NCBI GenBank assembly: GCA_045589595.1 | Contig: JAZNPK010000032.1 | Coordinates: 124,001-188,000 of the forward strand | Direction: 5' to 3' | DNA from: SIG77 sp045589595 | GTDB taxonomy: Bacteria > Verrucomicrobiota > Lentisphaeria > Victivallales > UBA1829 | DNA length: 64,000 nt | Shown: positions 45,063 to 53,911 of the stretch, piece by piece | Layout: each line of letters starts with the position of its first letter | Position numbering within the stretch: the stretch's first letter is position 1 | Program-made: the position numbers and the translations under genes | The notes under the pieces: model-generated | What the model was told of the DNA's origin: nothing | Databases searched by the model: none | The model's input: only the letters and a program-made list of their open reading frames with translations

Positions 45063-45959
45063 TTACGATCCGATTTTCATGCGGCACGCCCGGACGGTGT
45101 TTTTCATCAGCATGGCAATTGTCATGGGACCGACGCCGCCGGGAACGGGGGTGATGCGTGAGGCTTTTGCCGCTACTTCATCGAAGGCAACATCGCCCAC
45201 CAGTTTGAATCCGGTCTTTGTGGTTTCGCAGGGGACGCGGTTGATGCCCACATCCACTACGACGACGCCATCGGACACCATATCGCCCTTCAGAAATTCC
45301 GGTTTGCCGATGGCTGCCACGATGATATCGGCGCGGCGGGTATGATCTGCCAGATCTTTTGTTCTGGAATGGCACACAGTCACGGTGGCGTCACCGGTAA
45401 AACCTTTTCCCATCAGCAGAGCCGCCATGGGTTTTCCCACAATATTGGATCTGCCGAGAACGACTACATTTTTTCCGGCGGTGGTGATGCCGGACCGTTC
45501 CAGAAGGACAGTGACGCCCCAGGGCGTGCAGGGGAGGAAACCGGTCCGTTCCCCCAGCAGGACTTTGCCGACATTCTGCGGGTGGAAGCAATCCACATCC
45601 TTCATGGGATCGATGGCGTCAATGATGGCTTTTTCATCGATCTGCGGCGGCGGGGGAGACTGCACCAGGATGCCGTGGATGGAATCATCTTTGTTCAGGC
45701 GGTCGATCACTTCCATCAGTTCCGCCTGTGTGGTTTCGGTGGGAAGGACGATTTTTTCGGAGCGGATCCCCAGTTCGACGCACATTTTTGCTTTGCGTGA
45801 AACATAGACTTGGGATGCCGGATCTTCGCCCACAAGGATCACAGCCAATGCGGGAGTGACGCCGTGTTTTTCTTTCAGTTCCGCCACTTCCAGAGCGGTT
45901 TCTGCGTTGACTTGTGCGGAGATGGTCTTGCCATCGATCAATTTGCTGATATCGTCCAT
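45063..45959 (-). CDS. folD: Methylenetetrahydrofolate dehydrogenase/cyclohydrolase
   Basis: A 298-residue bifunctional folate enzyme. Catalytic segments are VGEDPASQVYVSRKAKMC (Tyr and Lys), ILVQSPPPPQIDE, VVLGRSNIVGKPMA for NADP, and the end VPGGVGPMTIAMLMKNT. It makes 10-formyl-THF in the cytoplasm. It lies between a coiled-coil protein gene and DUF523 in one operon. Confidence 0.97.
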   Translation of the reverse strand: MDDISKLIDGKTISAQVNAETALEVAELKEKHGVTPALAVILVGEDPASQVYVSRKAKMCVELGIRSEKIVLPTETTQAELMEVIDRLNKDDSIHGILVQSPPPPQIDEKAIIDAIDPMKDVDCFHPQNVGKVLLGERTGFLPCTPWGVTVLLERSGITTAGKNVVVLGRSNIVGKPMAALLMGKGFTGDATVTVCHSRTKDLADHTRRADIIVAAIGKPEFLKGDMVSDGVVVVDVGINRVPCETTKTGFKLVGDVAFDEVAAKASRITPVPGGVGPMTIAMLMKNTVRACRMKIGS

Positions 45960-45968
45960 GAGCTTGTC

Positions 45969-46430
45969 TTACTTTTGGGGCTTGTTTTTCTTTTCGGGTT
46001 CGGGCTTTTTTGCACCTTTGAGGGGCAGCTGATCCAGTTCACCATCCAGTTTTTTGAGGTCGGAATTGATCTTTTTGACTTCTTCCCGGCTTTCGATGAT
46101 GATGGTCAGTTCGTCCATCAGCTTTTTCATTTCCTGATGGATCTTCCGGGCGCGATTGTCATTTCTGACGATCTGACGCTGGGTATCGTGCAGTTTTTTC
46201 ACCAGTGTTTCCCGCTGTTTGAACAGTTCCGCCGCCTTGGCGGGATCATCATATTTTTCGGGGTCGGCATTGGACCGGAACAGTTTGACGAAAGTATAAG
46301 GCGCCTTTTTCTGCTGCTCTTTTTTTGCGGCGGGCGTTTCTTTTTTGGGCGGAGGAAGATCTTTTCTGTGTTGAGCCGCCAACGGCAGGATCGCAGCACA
46401 GAGAACTGCGGCAAGAATACATTTCAACAT
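45969..46430 (-). CDS. Secreted charged coiled-coil protein, unknown
   Basis: A 153-residue protein. The ATG at 46430 gives a good signal peptide (MLKCILAAVLCAAILPLAAQ). The mature part is a Lys/Glu-rich helix with a Pro/Lys start and a Lys-rich tail. No family is recognised. An earlier in-frame ATG exists at 46466. It is the first gene of the folD-DUF523 unit, with a promoter at 46496-46524. Confidence 0.6.
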   Translation of the reverse strand: MLKCILAAVLCAAILPLAAQHRKDLPPPKKETPAAKKEQQKKAPYTFVKLFRSNADPEKYDDPAKAAELFKQRETLVKKLHDTQRQIVRNDNRARKIHQEMKKLMDELTIIIESREEVKKINSDLKKLDGELDQLPLKGAKKPEPEKKNKPQK

Positions 46431-46495
46431 GGGCGGAATGACCTTTCTGATATAAAATTGACACAATAACAGCAGCCGGGGGCTGTTTTTTGTAA

Positions 46496-46524
46496 AATAT
46501 ACCCTGAAAAGCGGGAAAAATCAA
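46496..46524 (-). promoter_or_regulatory. Promoter of the coiled-coil/folD/DUF523 operon
   Basis: On the minus strand TTGATT (46524-46519), 17 bases, TATATT (46501-46496). Confidence 0.6.
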
Positions 46525-46553
46525 ACACTTTTTGCGCAGAATGTTTTAAAAAT

Positions 46554-46577
46554 GCATAATATGGTTGTATATTATGC
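46554..46577. promoter_or_regulatory. Perfect palindrome in the hisA promoter region
   Basis: GCATAATAT (46554-46562) and ATATTATGC (46569-46577) are exact inverse copies around GGTTGT. A likely -10 box for hisA (TATATT 46568-46573) lies in the right arm, with only a weak -35 (TTTAAA). The form is that of an operator for a dimeric repressor. Confidence 0.55.
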
Positions 46578-46620
46578 CGGAACATTTATTTTTTGAAATC
46601 TTGATAAGGAGTCTTTCTGC

Positions 46621-47355
46621 ATGAAGATCATTCCGGCCATTGACATCCGCGGCGGCAACTGTGTCCGTCTCTTTCAGGGCGACTACGCCAAAGAAACCGT
46701 TTACGGCAACGACCCGGCAGCACAGGCGAAAGCATGGGAAGACGCGGGCGCAGAGATCATTCATCTTGTGGATCTGGACGGCGCGAAAGCCGGTCATCCT
46801 GTGAATCTGGATGCGCTGAAAGCCATCTGCAGTGCGGTGAAGATCCCCTGCGAACTCGGTGGCGGCATCCGGACGATTGAAGATGCTGAAAAAGTGTTTG
46901 ATCTGGGGATCTCCCGTGTGATCCTCGGTACGGCTGCCTGTGAAAATCCCGCGTTGGCGGAATCATTTATTTCTGCGTTCGGGGCGGACCGGGTCGTGGT
47001 GGGGATCGATGCCAAAAACGGGCAGGTCGCTCTCCGCGGCTGGATAGAAACCAGTTCCGTTGATGCCTTCACCCTTGCAAAAAAACTGTATCTTTTCAGC
47101 GTCTGCCGGATCATTTTCACCGATATTGCCACAGACGGTGCGCTCTGCGGACCGAATCTTGCGTCCGTGAAAAATCTCTGTCAGCTGGTTCCGGATTGTT
47201 CCATTATTGCTTCGGGCGGAATTTCATCTGCGGCGGACATCGCAAATCTGGCGGCATTGGGAATGCCCAATCTGGAAGGCGCCATTGTCGGGAAAGCACT
47301 TTATGACGGCAAAGTGACGCTCCGCGAACTCGCCGCCGCCGGAAAGGAAGCGTGA
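46621..47355 (+). CDS. hisA: HisA, ProFAR isomerase
   Basis: A 244-residue beta/alpha barrel. IIPAIDIRGGNCVRLFQGDY contains the catalytic Asp; VDLDGAKAG, ELGGGIRT and TDIATDGALCGPN (second Asp) follow. It performs the fourth step of histidine synthesis. No other his genes are present. plsC-like, aroB and dprA follow closely on the same strand. AAGGAG precedes the ATG. Confidence 0.96.
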   Translation: MKIIPAIDIRGGNCVRLFQGDYAKETVYGNDPAAQAKAWEDAGAEIIHLVDLDGAKAGHPVNLDALKAICSAVKIPCELGGGIRTIEDAEKVFDLGISRVILGTAACENPALAESFISAFGADRVVVGIDAKNGQVALRGWIETSSVDAFTLAKKLYLFSVCRIIFTDIATDGALCGPNLASVKNLCQLVPDCSIIASGGISSAADIANLAALGMPNLEGAIVGKALYDGKVTLRELAAAGKEA

Positions 47356-47358
47356 ATC

Positions 47359-48183
47359 ATGGCTGACGGAAAACAACTCCCCGATTACAACAGTTTTCCC
47401 GGCGATTTCTATGATACGCCGGAAAATTTCCCCCGTTCCATCTGGGAATACATCACCCTCGGCACCCGTCTTTCATTTTATCTCCGGAATTTTTTTGTGT
47501 TCTGCCGTTCCGGTTATCTGGCGAAGCACACTGATTTTTCGGCAGAGATCCAGACGGAATATTCTCTGCGGAACTTCCGGATCACGGAAAGCTGCGGCGG
47601 CAGGATCCATCTCCGCGGTCTGAACAACATTCAGAAAGTGGATGGTCCCTGTGTGATCATTGCCAACCACATGAGTCTGCTGGAAACGGCGGTGATCCAT
47701 GCGTTTCTCCGTCCCCGGAAAGACTTTTGCTTTGTGATCAAGCAGTCGCTGCTGGATGTGCCGTTTTTCGGCAATATCATGCGGAAACTGGAATGTATCG
47801 CGGTCACGCGCAGCAACCCCCGGGACGACCTCAAAGTTGTGTTGGAAGAAGGGGAAAAACGCCTTGCTGCAGGCAGGACCGTGATCATTTTCCCCCAGTC
47901 CAGCCGGTCTGTTGTTTTTGAACCGGAACATTTCAATACCATCGGTGTGAAACTGGCAAAACGCGCCGGTGTTCCGATCCTGCCGTTGGCACTGCGTACA
48001 GATTTTCTTGCCAATGGAAAACTTTGCAAGGATCTGGGACCGATCCGCCGGAAACTGCCGGTCTGGTTTGAGTTCGGCGAACCCATTATGCAGGTGAACG
48101 GGACCGGTAAGGACGAACACCGGCAGATCATTGAATTTATTTCCGCCCGCCTGAAAGAATGGGGCAGTGAAGTCAGGGATTGA
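47359..48183 (+). CDS. PlsC-like acyltransferase with altered motifs
   Basis: A 274-residue acyltransferase. The first motif reads NHMSLLE (H104-x4-E109 instead of H-x4-D) and the third FPQSSRS (residues 178-184) instead of FPEGTRS; AVTRSN and LPLALRTD correspond to the second and fourth. The fold is clear but the acceptor may differ from ordinary 1-acylglycerol phosphate. It follows hisA by three bases, so it is in the same transcript. Confidence 0.82.
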   Translation: MADGKQLPDYNSFPGDFYDTPENFPRSIWEYITLGTRLSFYLRNFFVFCRSGYLAKHTDFSAEIQTEYSLRNFRITESCGGRIHLRGLNNIQKVDGPCVIIANHMSLLETAVIHAFLRPRKDFCFVIKQSLLDVPFFGNIMRKLECIAVTRSNPRDDLKVVLEEGEKRLAAGRTVIIFPQSSRSVVFEPEHFNTIGVKLAKRAGVPILPLALRTDFLANGKLCKDLGPIRRKLPVWFEFGEPIMQVNGTGKDEHRQIIEFISARLKEWGSEVRD

Positions 48184-48191
48184 TCCGCAGT

Positions 48192-49298
48192 ATGAGCAGT
48201 ATGTTTGAAGTGCCGGTCGAACTGGGTGCGGATTCCTACAAGATCCTTGTCGCGCCCGGTCTGCTGGATATGCCCGGATGCGCCGATGTGCTGAAAAGAC
48301 AGTTGTCCGGTCTGCCTGTTCTGCTGGTGGCGGATTCCAATACGGAGCGTCTGTACGGCGAAAAAGTCCTTGCTCTGATCCGCTCCTGCGGGGCTGCATC
48401 CTGCGGACTCCACAGTTTCCCGGCGGGAGAAAGTTCCAAGAATTTTGCAGTGGTGGAAGAGATCTGCCGTGCCGCATTCCGCAATCGTCTGGACCGGAAG
48501 GGTGTGATCGTGGCTCTGGGCGGCGGTGTTACCGGTGATATGGCGGGTTTTGCCGCTGCGATCTATATGCGCGGGATCCGCTGCATCCAGATCCCCACAA
48601 GTCTTCTTGCCATGATCGATTCGTCTGTGGGCGGAAAAACTGCGGTGGACCTGCCCGAAGGAAAAAATCTCATCGGCGCATTTCATCAGCCGGATCTTGT
48701 GCTGATGGATACGGCTTTGCTGAAAACGCTGCCGGACGATCAGATCCGCGGCGGAAGTGCTGAATTACTGAAACATGCCGTTCTGTTCGATCCGGAACTT
48801 TTTGAACTGCTGCTGGAAAAAGCAGATGTATTCCTGAAACTGAAAGATATGGCGCTGATCACCCGAACCATTGCCCGGTCATGCGGACTCAAAGCCGCCG
48901 TTGTTGCCAGAGATGAAAAAGAACAGGGCGACCGCGCATTGCTGAATCTGGGACACAGTTTCGGACACGCTCTGGAAAAATTACAGAATTTCTGCGGCTT
49001 CTCTCACGGTGAGGCTGTCGCATACGGTACGGCAGTCGCGGCGCGTCTTGCGGAATTTCTCGGTTTTCTCTCTCCCGCCACTGCGGAACGGGTGATCGAT
49101 CTGTTCCGGCGGTACGGTCTGCCGGTCTCCTGCAATGAATTTACGCCGGAAGCGGTGCTGGATGTGATGCAGGGCGACAAGAAAAACATCGGCGGCAGAA
49201 AGCGTCTGGTCCTCCCCCGTGCTATCGGCGATTGTTTTGTTTACGATCAGGCAGATGATGCTGTGATCCTGAAAGCCATTGGTGCCTGCCGTGACTGA
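48192..49298 (+). CDS. aroB: 3-dehydroquinate synthase
   Basis: A 368-residue enzyme. GGGVTGDMAGFAAAIYMRGI, QIPTSLLAMIDSSVGGKTAV, GGSAELLKHAVLFD and LNLGHSFGHALE are the NAD- and zinc-binding segments. It makes dehydroquinate in the shikimate pathway. ATGs at 48192 and 48201 are both possible; I use the first. The stop lies inside the start of dprA. Confidence 0.97.
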   Translation: MSSMFEVPVELGADSYKILVAPGLLDMPGCADVLKRQLSGLPVLLVADSNTERLYGEKVLALIRSCGAASCGLHSFPAGESSKNFAVVEEICRAAFRNRLDRKGVIVALGGGVTGDMAGFAAAIYMRGIRCIQIPTSLLAMIDSSVGGKTAVDLPEGKNLIGAFHQPDLVLMDTALLKTLPDDQIRGGSAELLKHAVLFDPELFELLLEKADVFLKLKDMALITRTIARSCGLKAAVVARDEKEQGDRALLNLGHSFGHALEKLQNFCGFSHGEAVAYGTAVAARLAEFLGFLSPATAERVIDLFRRYGLPVSCNEFTPEAVLDVMQGDKKNIGGRKRLVLPRAIGDCFVYDQADDAVILKAIGACRD

Positions 49299-50460
49299 AC
49301 GGGAAGCATATCTTGTTCTGAATATGCTGAACGGCATCGGTCCCGTCCGGCTTGCCGCCCTTCTGGAATTTACAGGTTCTGCGGAAGGGATCTTTACCCT
49401 GCCGGAAAAGGAATTGCTCCGTATTCCCGGCATCAGTGAATCACTGGCATATAAACTGGTCCACTGGGAAGATTCCGTGGATCTGGCAAAAGAAATGCGT
49501 ATGATCGAACGGGGCGGTGTGGAACTGTTGATCCGTTCTGATGAGAATTATCCCGCCCCGCTCCGGGAGATCCACGATGCGCCGGTCTGCCTGTACGTCC
49601 GGGGAAAATTGCCGGATGCGGTCAACACCCGCGCCATTGCCATGGTCGGTACCCGCAATGCAACGCATTACGGTGAAATGATGGCACGCCGTCTGGCGGA
49701 ATCCGCCTCCTACGCAAACTGGGTGGTGGTCAGCGGACTGGCGGTGGGGATCGATACCATTGCTCACCGCGCCACGGTCAATGCGGGCGGAAAAACGGTT
49801 GCTGTGCTGGGCAGCGGTCTGGCGCGTCTGCATCCCCAGGAGAATCTTCAGCTCGCGCGCGATATCGTCGCAACGGGCGGAGCGGTCATCAGTGAATTTC
49901 CCATGACATTTTCACCGACGCGTCATTCATTCCCCATGCGGAACCGTATTATTTCCGGGTTGTCACAGGGAACGATCGTGGTGGAAGCAGGTTTGAACAG
50001 CGGTTCGCTCATCACGGCGGCGCAAGCCATTGAACAGGGCAGACGGATCTTTGCCGTGCCGGGAAATGTGGATGCCGACAACGCAGGCGGATGCAACACC
50101 CTGATCCGGAAAGGCGCTGTCCTGATCGAATCCTTTGAACATGTGCTGGAAGAATTTGATTTCCTGCCCGGTTTCGACAGTTTCAATGCCGGGTCCTCCA
50201 TCCTCCGGGAAGATGCCGCCGACGGTGTGATCCCCGATGCTCCTGCCGGAGCCGGTGAGGAGGATAACGACGACATCATTCAGCTCGGTCCTGCCGCCGG
50301 TGCCATGTTGTCTGCTTTGAAGAAGGGCGATCTTTCGCTGGATGCTCTGGCTGCTGAAACCGGTTTGTCCGCTCAGGAATTGATGTCAACTGCCATCGCG
50401 CTGGAGATCATGAGCCGGATCAAACACAATCCGGACGGCACGTACCGTCGCATCCGTTGA
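49291..50460 (+). CDS. dprA: DNA processing protein DprA
   Basis: A 389-residue DprA/Smf. The helix-hairpin N-terminus is followed by the Rossmann core: AMVGTRNATHYGEMMARRLA, VSGLAVGIDTIAHRA, VLGSGLARLHPQENL, and SEFPMTFSPTRHSFPMRNRI, and a C-terminal winged helix. It loads RecA on incoming single-stranded DNA in transformation. I favour the GTG at 49291 (MTEREAYLVLNMLNG); it overlaps aroB. The 3' end overlaps the convergent tcdA by 41 bases. Confidence 0.93.
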   Translation: MTEREAYLVLNMLNGIGPVRLAALLEFTGSAEGIFTLPEKELLRIPGISESLAYKLVHWEDSVDLAKEMRMIERGGVELLIRSDENYPAPLREIHDAPVCLYVRGKLPDAVNTRAIAMVGTRNATHYGEMMARRLAESASYANWVVVSGLAVGIDTIAHRATVNAGGKTVAVLGSGLARLHPQENLQLARDIVATGGAVISEFPMTFSPTRHSFPMRNRIISGLSQGTIVVEAGLNSGSLITAAQAIEQGRRIFAVPGNVDADNAGGCNTLIRKGAVLIESFEHVLEEFDFLPGFDSFNAGSSILREDAADGVIPDAPAGAGEEDNDDIIQLGPAAGAMLSALKKGDLSLDALAAETGLSAQELMSTAIALEIMSRIKHNPDGTYRRIR

Positions 50461-51181
50461 GCAGCGTCCGGATCACTGCCGCCGCACAATGACAGCCGAA
50501 AATGGCGGGCATATAGGAAATCGTCCCCATCACGGATTTGCCATCTTCTGTTTCGTTGCAGCCGATCACGGAACCCGGAACCGGATCTTCCGGCGAAAAA
50601 ATCACCGGTATGCCTCCGGTGATCCCTTCTTTTTTCAGTTTGTGCCGTACTGCCCGCGCAAGGGTGCAATGTTCCGTTTTGCTGATGTCAGCGCAGCGTA
50701 CCAGTTCCGGATCCAGGCGTGCGCCGGAGCCCATACAGCTGATCACAGGGATCTTTTTCCGGACGCAATGACACAGGAGCTGGACTTTGGGGGAAAGGCT
50801 GTCGATGGCATCCAGCACGCAATCGTACGGTGCCTGATCCAGCAGCGCGGTCATGGTTTCGTTTTTGAGATAGGCATTCACCGTTTCCAGTTCCAGTTCC
50901 GGATGGATGTCCCGGAGCCGTTCCGCCATCACTTCCGTTTTGCTTCTGCCTGCCGTGGACAATAATGCGCCGATCTGACGGTTCCGGTTGCTTGCCTCAA
51001 ACACATCGCCGTCGGCAATGGTCATTTTTCCGATCCCGGCGCGGGCGATCATTTCAGCGGCGATCCCGCCCACACCGCCCAGACCGATCACCAGTACGTG
51101 AGCGCGGCTCAGGCGATCCATCCCCTCATCTCCCGTCAACAGACGGGTCCGGTTCTGCCAATCTGCGGTTTCAGCGGACAT
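50420..51181 (-). CDS. tcdA: tRNA threonylcarbamoyladenosine dehydratase (TcdA-like)
   Basis: A 253-residue E1-like protein. HVLVIGLGGVGGIAAEMIAR is the nucleotide loop, DGDVFEASNRNRQIGAL the Arg contact, and VLDAIDSLSPKVQLL the acidic region, in the order of TcdA/CsdL. It would cyclise t6A in tRNA. The ATG at 51181 (SAETADWQNR) overlaps the end of the tatD-like gene. Last gene of the run coming from dnaA. Confidence 0.88.
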   Translation of the reverse strand: MSAETADWQNRTRLLTGDEGMDRLSRAHVLVIGLGGVGGIAAEMIARAGIGKMTIADGDVFEASNRNRQIGALLSTAGRSKTEVMAERLRDIHPELELETVNAYLKNETMTALLDQAPYDCVLDAIDSLSPKVQLLCHCVRKKIPVISCMGSGARLDPELVRCADISKTEHCTLARAVRHKLKKEGITGGIPVIFSPEDPVPGSVIGCNETEDGKSVMGTISYMPAIFGCHCAAAVIRTLLNGCDGTCRPDCV

Positions 51182-51809
51182 GAAAAACCCTTTCCACATT
51201 GTTTCGGACCTGTTCATTCAGGGCATCCACGCTGATTCCGCGGAGGGATGCCGCCATCGCATAAACCGCCCGGATATCCACGGCGGCTTCATCCGTTTCA
51301 AAAAAGATGCGGTCGGCAGGGATCTTGTGGAACCATGGTTCCAGATTGCCCGCATCACGGAGCAGACCTTCCCCGAAGGAAAGATAACAGCCGTCTTCCA
51401 GAAAGGAAAACGCCGTTTTTTCATTGCCCCGGAATCCGTGAATGATCCACGGCACGGAACTGTTCAGATCTTTTTTGAGCTGCCGGATCTCCGCGTGACA
51501 CCGCACACAGTGAAGGATCAGGGGCTTGCCGAGCGTTTCCGCCAGTTCCGCCTGTCGCCGGAAAACTTTCAACTGTTCCGGCAGGGGAACCGGACAGCGC
51601 CGGTCAAGACCGCACTCGCCGATCCCGATGCAGTCCGGATGATTCCAGATGGATGTAAAATCTTCAAACCGAAACTGTTCTGCGTCTTTCGGGTGGATCC
51701 CGGCGGTAAAAAACATATTGTTTGGAACCGGCTCCGGCGTCAGTGCCGAAAAAATGCGGAACACCCCCGGTTCCGGCGGCAGATGACTGTGGATATCCCG
51801 GTAACTCAT
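51171..51809 (-). CDS. TatD-like metal-dependent DNase family protein
   Basis: A 212-residue TatD-family barrel, shorter than TatD (about 260). It has DIHSHLPPE for the HxH metal site, TAGIHPKD, GIGECGLD, LILHCVRCHAEI, IIHGFRGN and FFETDEAA. Members hydrolyse DNA or phosphate esters. It overlaps tcdA by 11 bases and the rsmB-like gene by four. Confidence 0.82.
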   Translation of the reverse strand: MSYRDIHSHLPPEPGVFRIFSALTPEPVPNNMFFTAGIHPKDAEQFRFEDFTSIWNHPDCIGIGECGLDRRCPVPLPEQLKVFRRQAELAETLGKPLILHCVRCHAEIRQLKKDLNSSVPWIIHGFRGNEKTAFSFLEDGCYLSFGEGLLRDAGNLEPWFHKIPADRIFFETDEAAVDIRAVYAMAASLRGISVDALNEQVRNNVERVFHVR

Positions 51810-53062
51810 CCGTTTTTCCTCCGGAATGCCGCCGCAAAAGAGCCGTCGCAATCCCCGTCGCCGGGAAATGTCTGGAGCATGGAAACGGATCTGCCGGTGA
51901 AGGGGCAGGTGAACAGCATGGGTTCAAATTCTTTATCGTGTTCAGAAAGAAAATGTTGTGCAAGTTCTTTGTTCTCGGCGGCAAAGACGGAACAGGTGCC
52001 GTAGATCAGTTTGCCGCCCGGCTTGACGGATTTCGCCGCTTTGCAGAGAAGATCGTACTGCAATGCCGTGATCTCCGGCAGCGGACTTTCCGTATGAAGC
52101 CAGCGGGAATCAGGATCGCGCCGCCATCTGCCCGATGAACTGCAGGGCGCATCCAGCAGCACACCATCGAACAGCGTGCCGGGAACAAATTGTTCCGTCC
52201 GGCGGATCAGACTTCCGAAAGGCGTCCGTCCGGCGCGCTCCTGAAGCACATCCAGCTTGAAGGAGCGGATGTCGTGGACCGTTACACTGCCGCTGCTGCG
52301 GAGCAGGGATGCCAGCTGCAACGTTTTGCCGCCGCCGCCCGCACAGGGATCAAACCAGTGTTCACCCGGACGGACATCCGCCGCCAGACCGATACACTGA
52401 CTGGACAGATCCTGCATCTCCATCAGACCGTCCTTCCATAACTTCATGGAATCAAAGCGGATACGGTCGTTCGGAAAACGGTACGCATTGGTTATGGTTT
52501 TGTGACGCTCAAAGACAAGACCCGCGTTGATCCATTCCGCCTCCGCCTGCGCCTCCGCGCCGGGAACCACACGGACCCAGAGGGGCGACCGCGTCCGCAG
52601 AAACGGCAGGAAACCCCGTTCCGCGCCTTCTGCAAGGGCTTGAGATGCCCAGAGGGGGACGAGGTCGGTATCGGTCATATCCAGACCGCAGAGTGCTTTG
52701 AAACGCATTTCCGGTGTTGTGCATCCTGCAAGGTCCGTACCGGGGAAACAGTTTTCCGCCAGAAACGCTCCGGCAGGGGGCATGGGGTCCGGCGATTCCA
52801 GCAGCAGCGCGGCGGCGAGTTGTGTTCTGAGATCATTGCCGGGAAGATGGCGGAGCCATCCGGACCAGCGGTAGAAAGCGAAAACGGCAAGATGAAAAAA
52901 TTGTCTGTCCCGCGAACCGAAGCGGCGGTCACTGCGGCAGATTTTTGCCAGTGTCCGGTCAGCGGGGACGCCGTCTCTGTTTCTTGCGGCGTGTACCGTT
53001 TCCAGGATCCTGACGGCATTTTCCGCCATGGTCTGCCATTTCCGGGCGTGTGATTCCATCAT
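51806..53062 (-). CDS. RsmB/NOP-family RNA (cytosine-5) methyltransferase
   Basis: A 418-residue protein. It has an N-terminal NusB-like helical part, then the methyltransferase: DPCAGGGGKTLQLA for SAM, LLDAPCSSSGRWRRDPDSRW with one Cys, and YGTCSVFAAEN with the catalytic Cys. It likely methylates 16S rRNA as RsmB does, but other NOP enzymes are possible. ATG at 53059 or 53062; the start overlaps the PHP stop. Confidence 0.88.
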   Translation of the reverse strand: MMESHARKWQTMAENAVRILETVHAARNRDGVPADRTLAKICRSDRRFGSRDRQFFHLAVFAFYRWSGWLRHLPGNDLRTQLAAALLLESPDPMPPAGAFLAENCFPGTDLAGCTTPEMRFKALCGLDMTDTDLVPLWASQALAEGAERGFLPFLRTRSPLWVRVVPGAEAQAEAEWINAGLVFERHKTITNAYRFPNDRIRFDSMKLWKDGLMEMQDLSSQCIGLAADVRPGEHWFDPCAGGGGKTLQLASLLRSSGSVTVHDIRSFKLDVLQERAGRTPFGSLIRRTEQFVPGTLFDGVLLDAPCSSSGRWRRDPDSRWLHTESPLPEITALQYDLLCKAAKSVKPGGKLIYGTCSVFAAENKELAQHFLSEHDKEFEPMLFTCPFTGRSVSMLQTFPGDGDCDGSFAAAFRRKNG

Positions 53063-53883
53063 CAGTCAAAGGGGAGTTCAACGGGCTGTTTTTTGCGGAA
53101 CATCCATGCGGAGCGGTATCCGGCAGACTTTGCCAGTTGGATGGCAAGGTCGAAATCCTTCCCCACTTCACAGGGAGCGTGCGAATCGGAACCGAGGGTG
53201 ATGCCCACACCGGCTTCAAAAGCGAGCCGCACGATCTCCGGGGCGGGATAGATCTCTCCCACCGGCTTTCTCAATCCGGCAGTATTCAGTTCCATACAAA
53301 TGCCTTTTTCAGCGGCGAGATGCAGCACATCTTTCATGGCGCGCGCGTAGCGACTCCGGTCGGAGGGATAGATGCCGAATTTTTTCGGCAGGTCCATGTG
53401 GCCGATGATCTCGAAACCGCCTTCCTCCACCATCTGCGCCATGGTCTCTGCGTATCCCGCCCAGAGTCCGTCAGCGCCGCCCACTTCGTCCCAGCGAGCC
53501 AGATTCCGTTCGTTGTCAACGGAAAAATAATCCAAAAAATGAATGGACGAAATGCGGTAGTCAAAAGGTTCGGCATCCATGGCGGGTCTTGTCCATTCCA
53601 TGCGACCGGGAAGATAATCAAATTCAGTGCCGTACAGGAGTTCCACGCCGGAACCTTCCAATGTGTTCCGCAGCCGGACCATCCAGTCGTCCCGGTAGCG
53701 GGGATGAAGTTCTTCCCGGCGCATACTGTCGTCCTCGGGATAGCCTTCCGGCAGGGGGAAATGGTCGCTTGCGCCGTAACATGTCAGACCGACTCTGATC
53801 GCCTGCCGTGCAAAATCTTCCGGCTCTCCGGCAGCATGACCGCAGAGCGGCGTGTGTGTGTGAAGGTCGGCGGTTTTTCTCAT
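53062..53883 (-). CDS. PHP-domain phosphoesterase (histidinol-phosphatase-like)
   Basis: A 273-residue PHP protein. TADLHTHTPLCGHA, ASDHFPLPEGY, GTEFDYL, SSIHFLD, GHMDLPKKFG, ELNTAG and GSDSHAP are the metal-binding motifs in the order of HisK-type histidinol phosphatase. Another phosphate ester is possible; hisA lies about 6 kb away but no his operon is here. It is 28 bases after dnaA on the same strand. Confidence 0.83.
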   Translation of the reverse strand: MRKTADLHTHTPLCGHAAGEPEDFARQAIRVGLTCYGASDHFPLPEGYPEDDSMRREELHPRYRDDWMVRLRNTLEGSGVELLYGTEFDYLPGRMEWTRPAMDAEPFDYRISSIHFLDYFSVDNERNLARWDEVGGADGLWAGYAETMAQMVEEGGFEIIGHMDLPKKFGIYPSDRSRYARAMKDVLHLAAEKGICMELNTAGLRKPVGEIYPAPEIVRLAFEAGVGITLGSDSHAPCEVGKDFDLAIQLAKSAGYRSAWMFRKKQPVELPFD

Positions 53884-53911
53884 GACTCCTCCTTCGTTTT
53901 TTCTGACGGGA

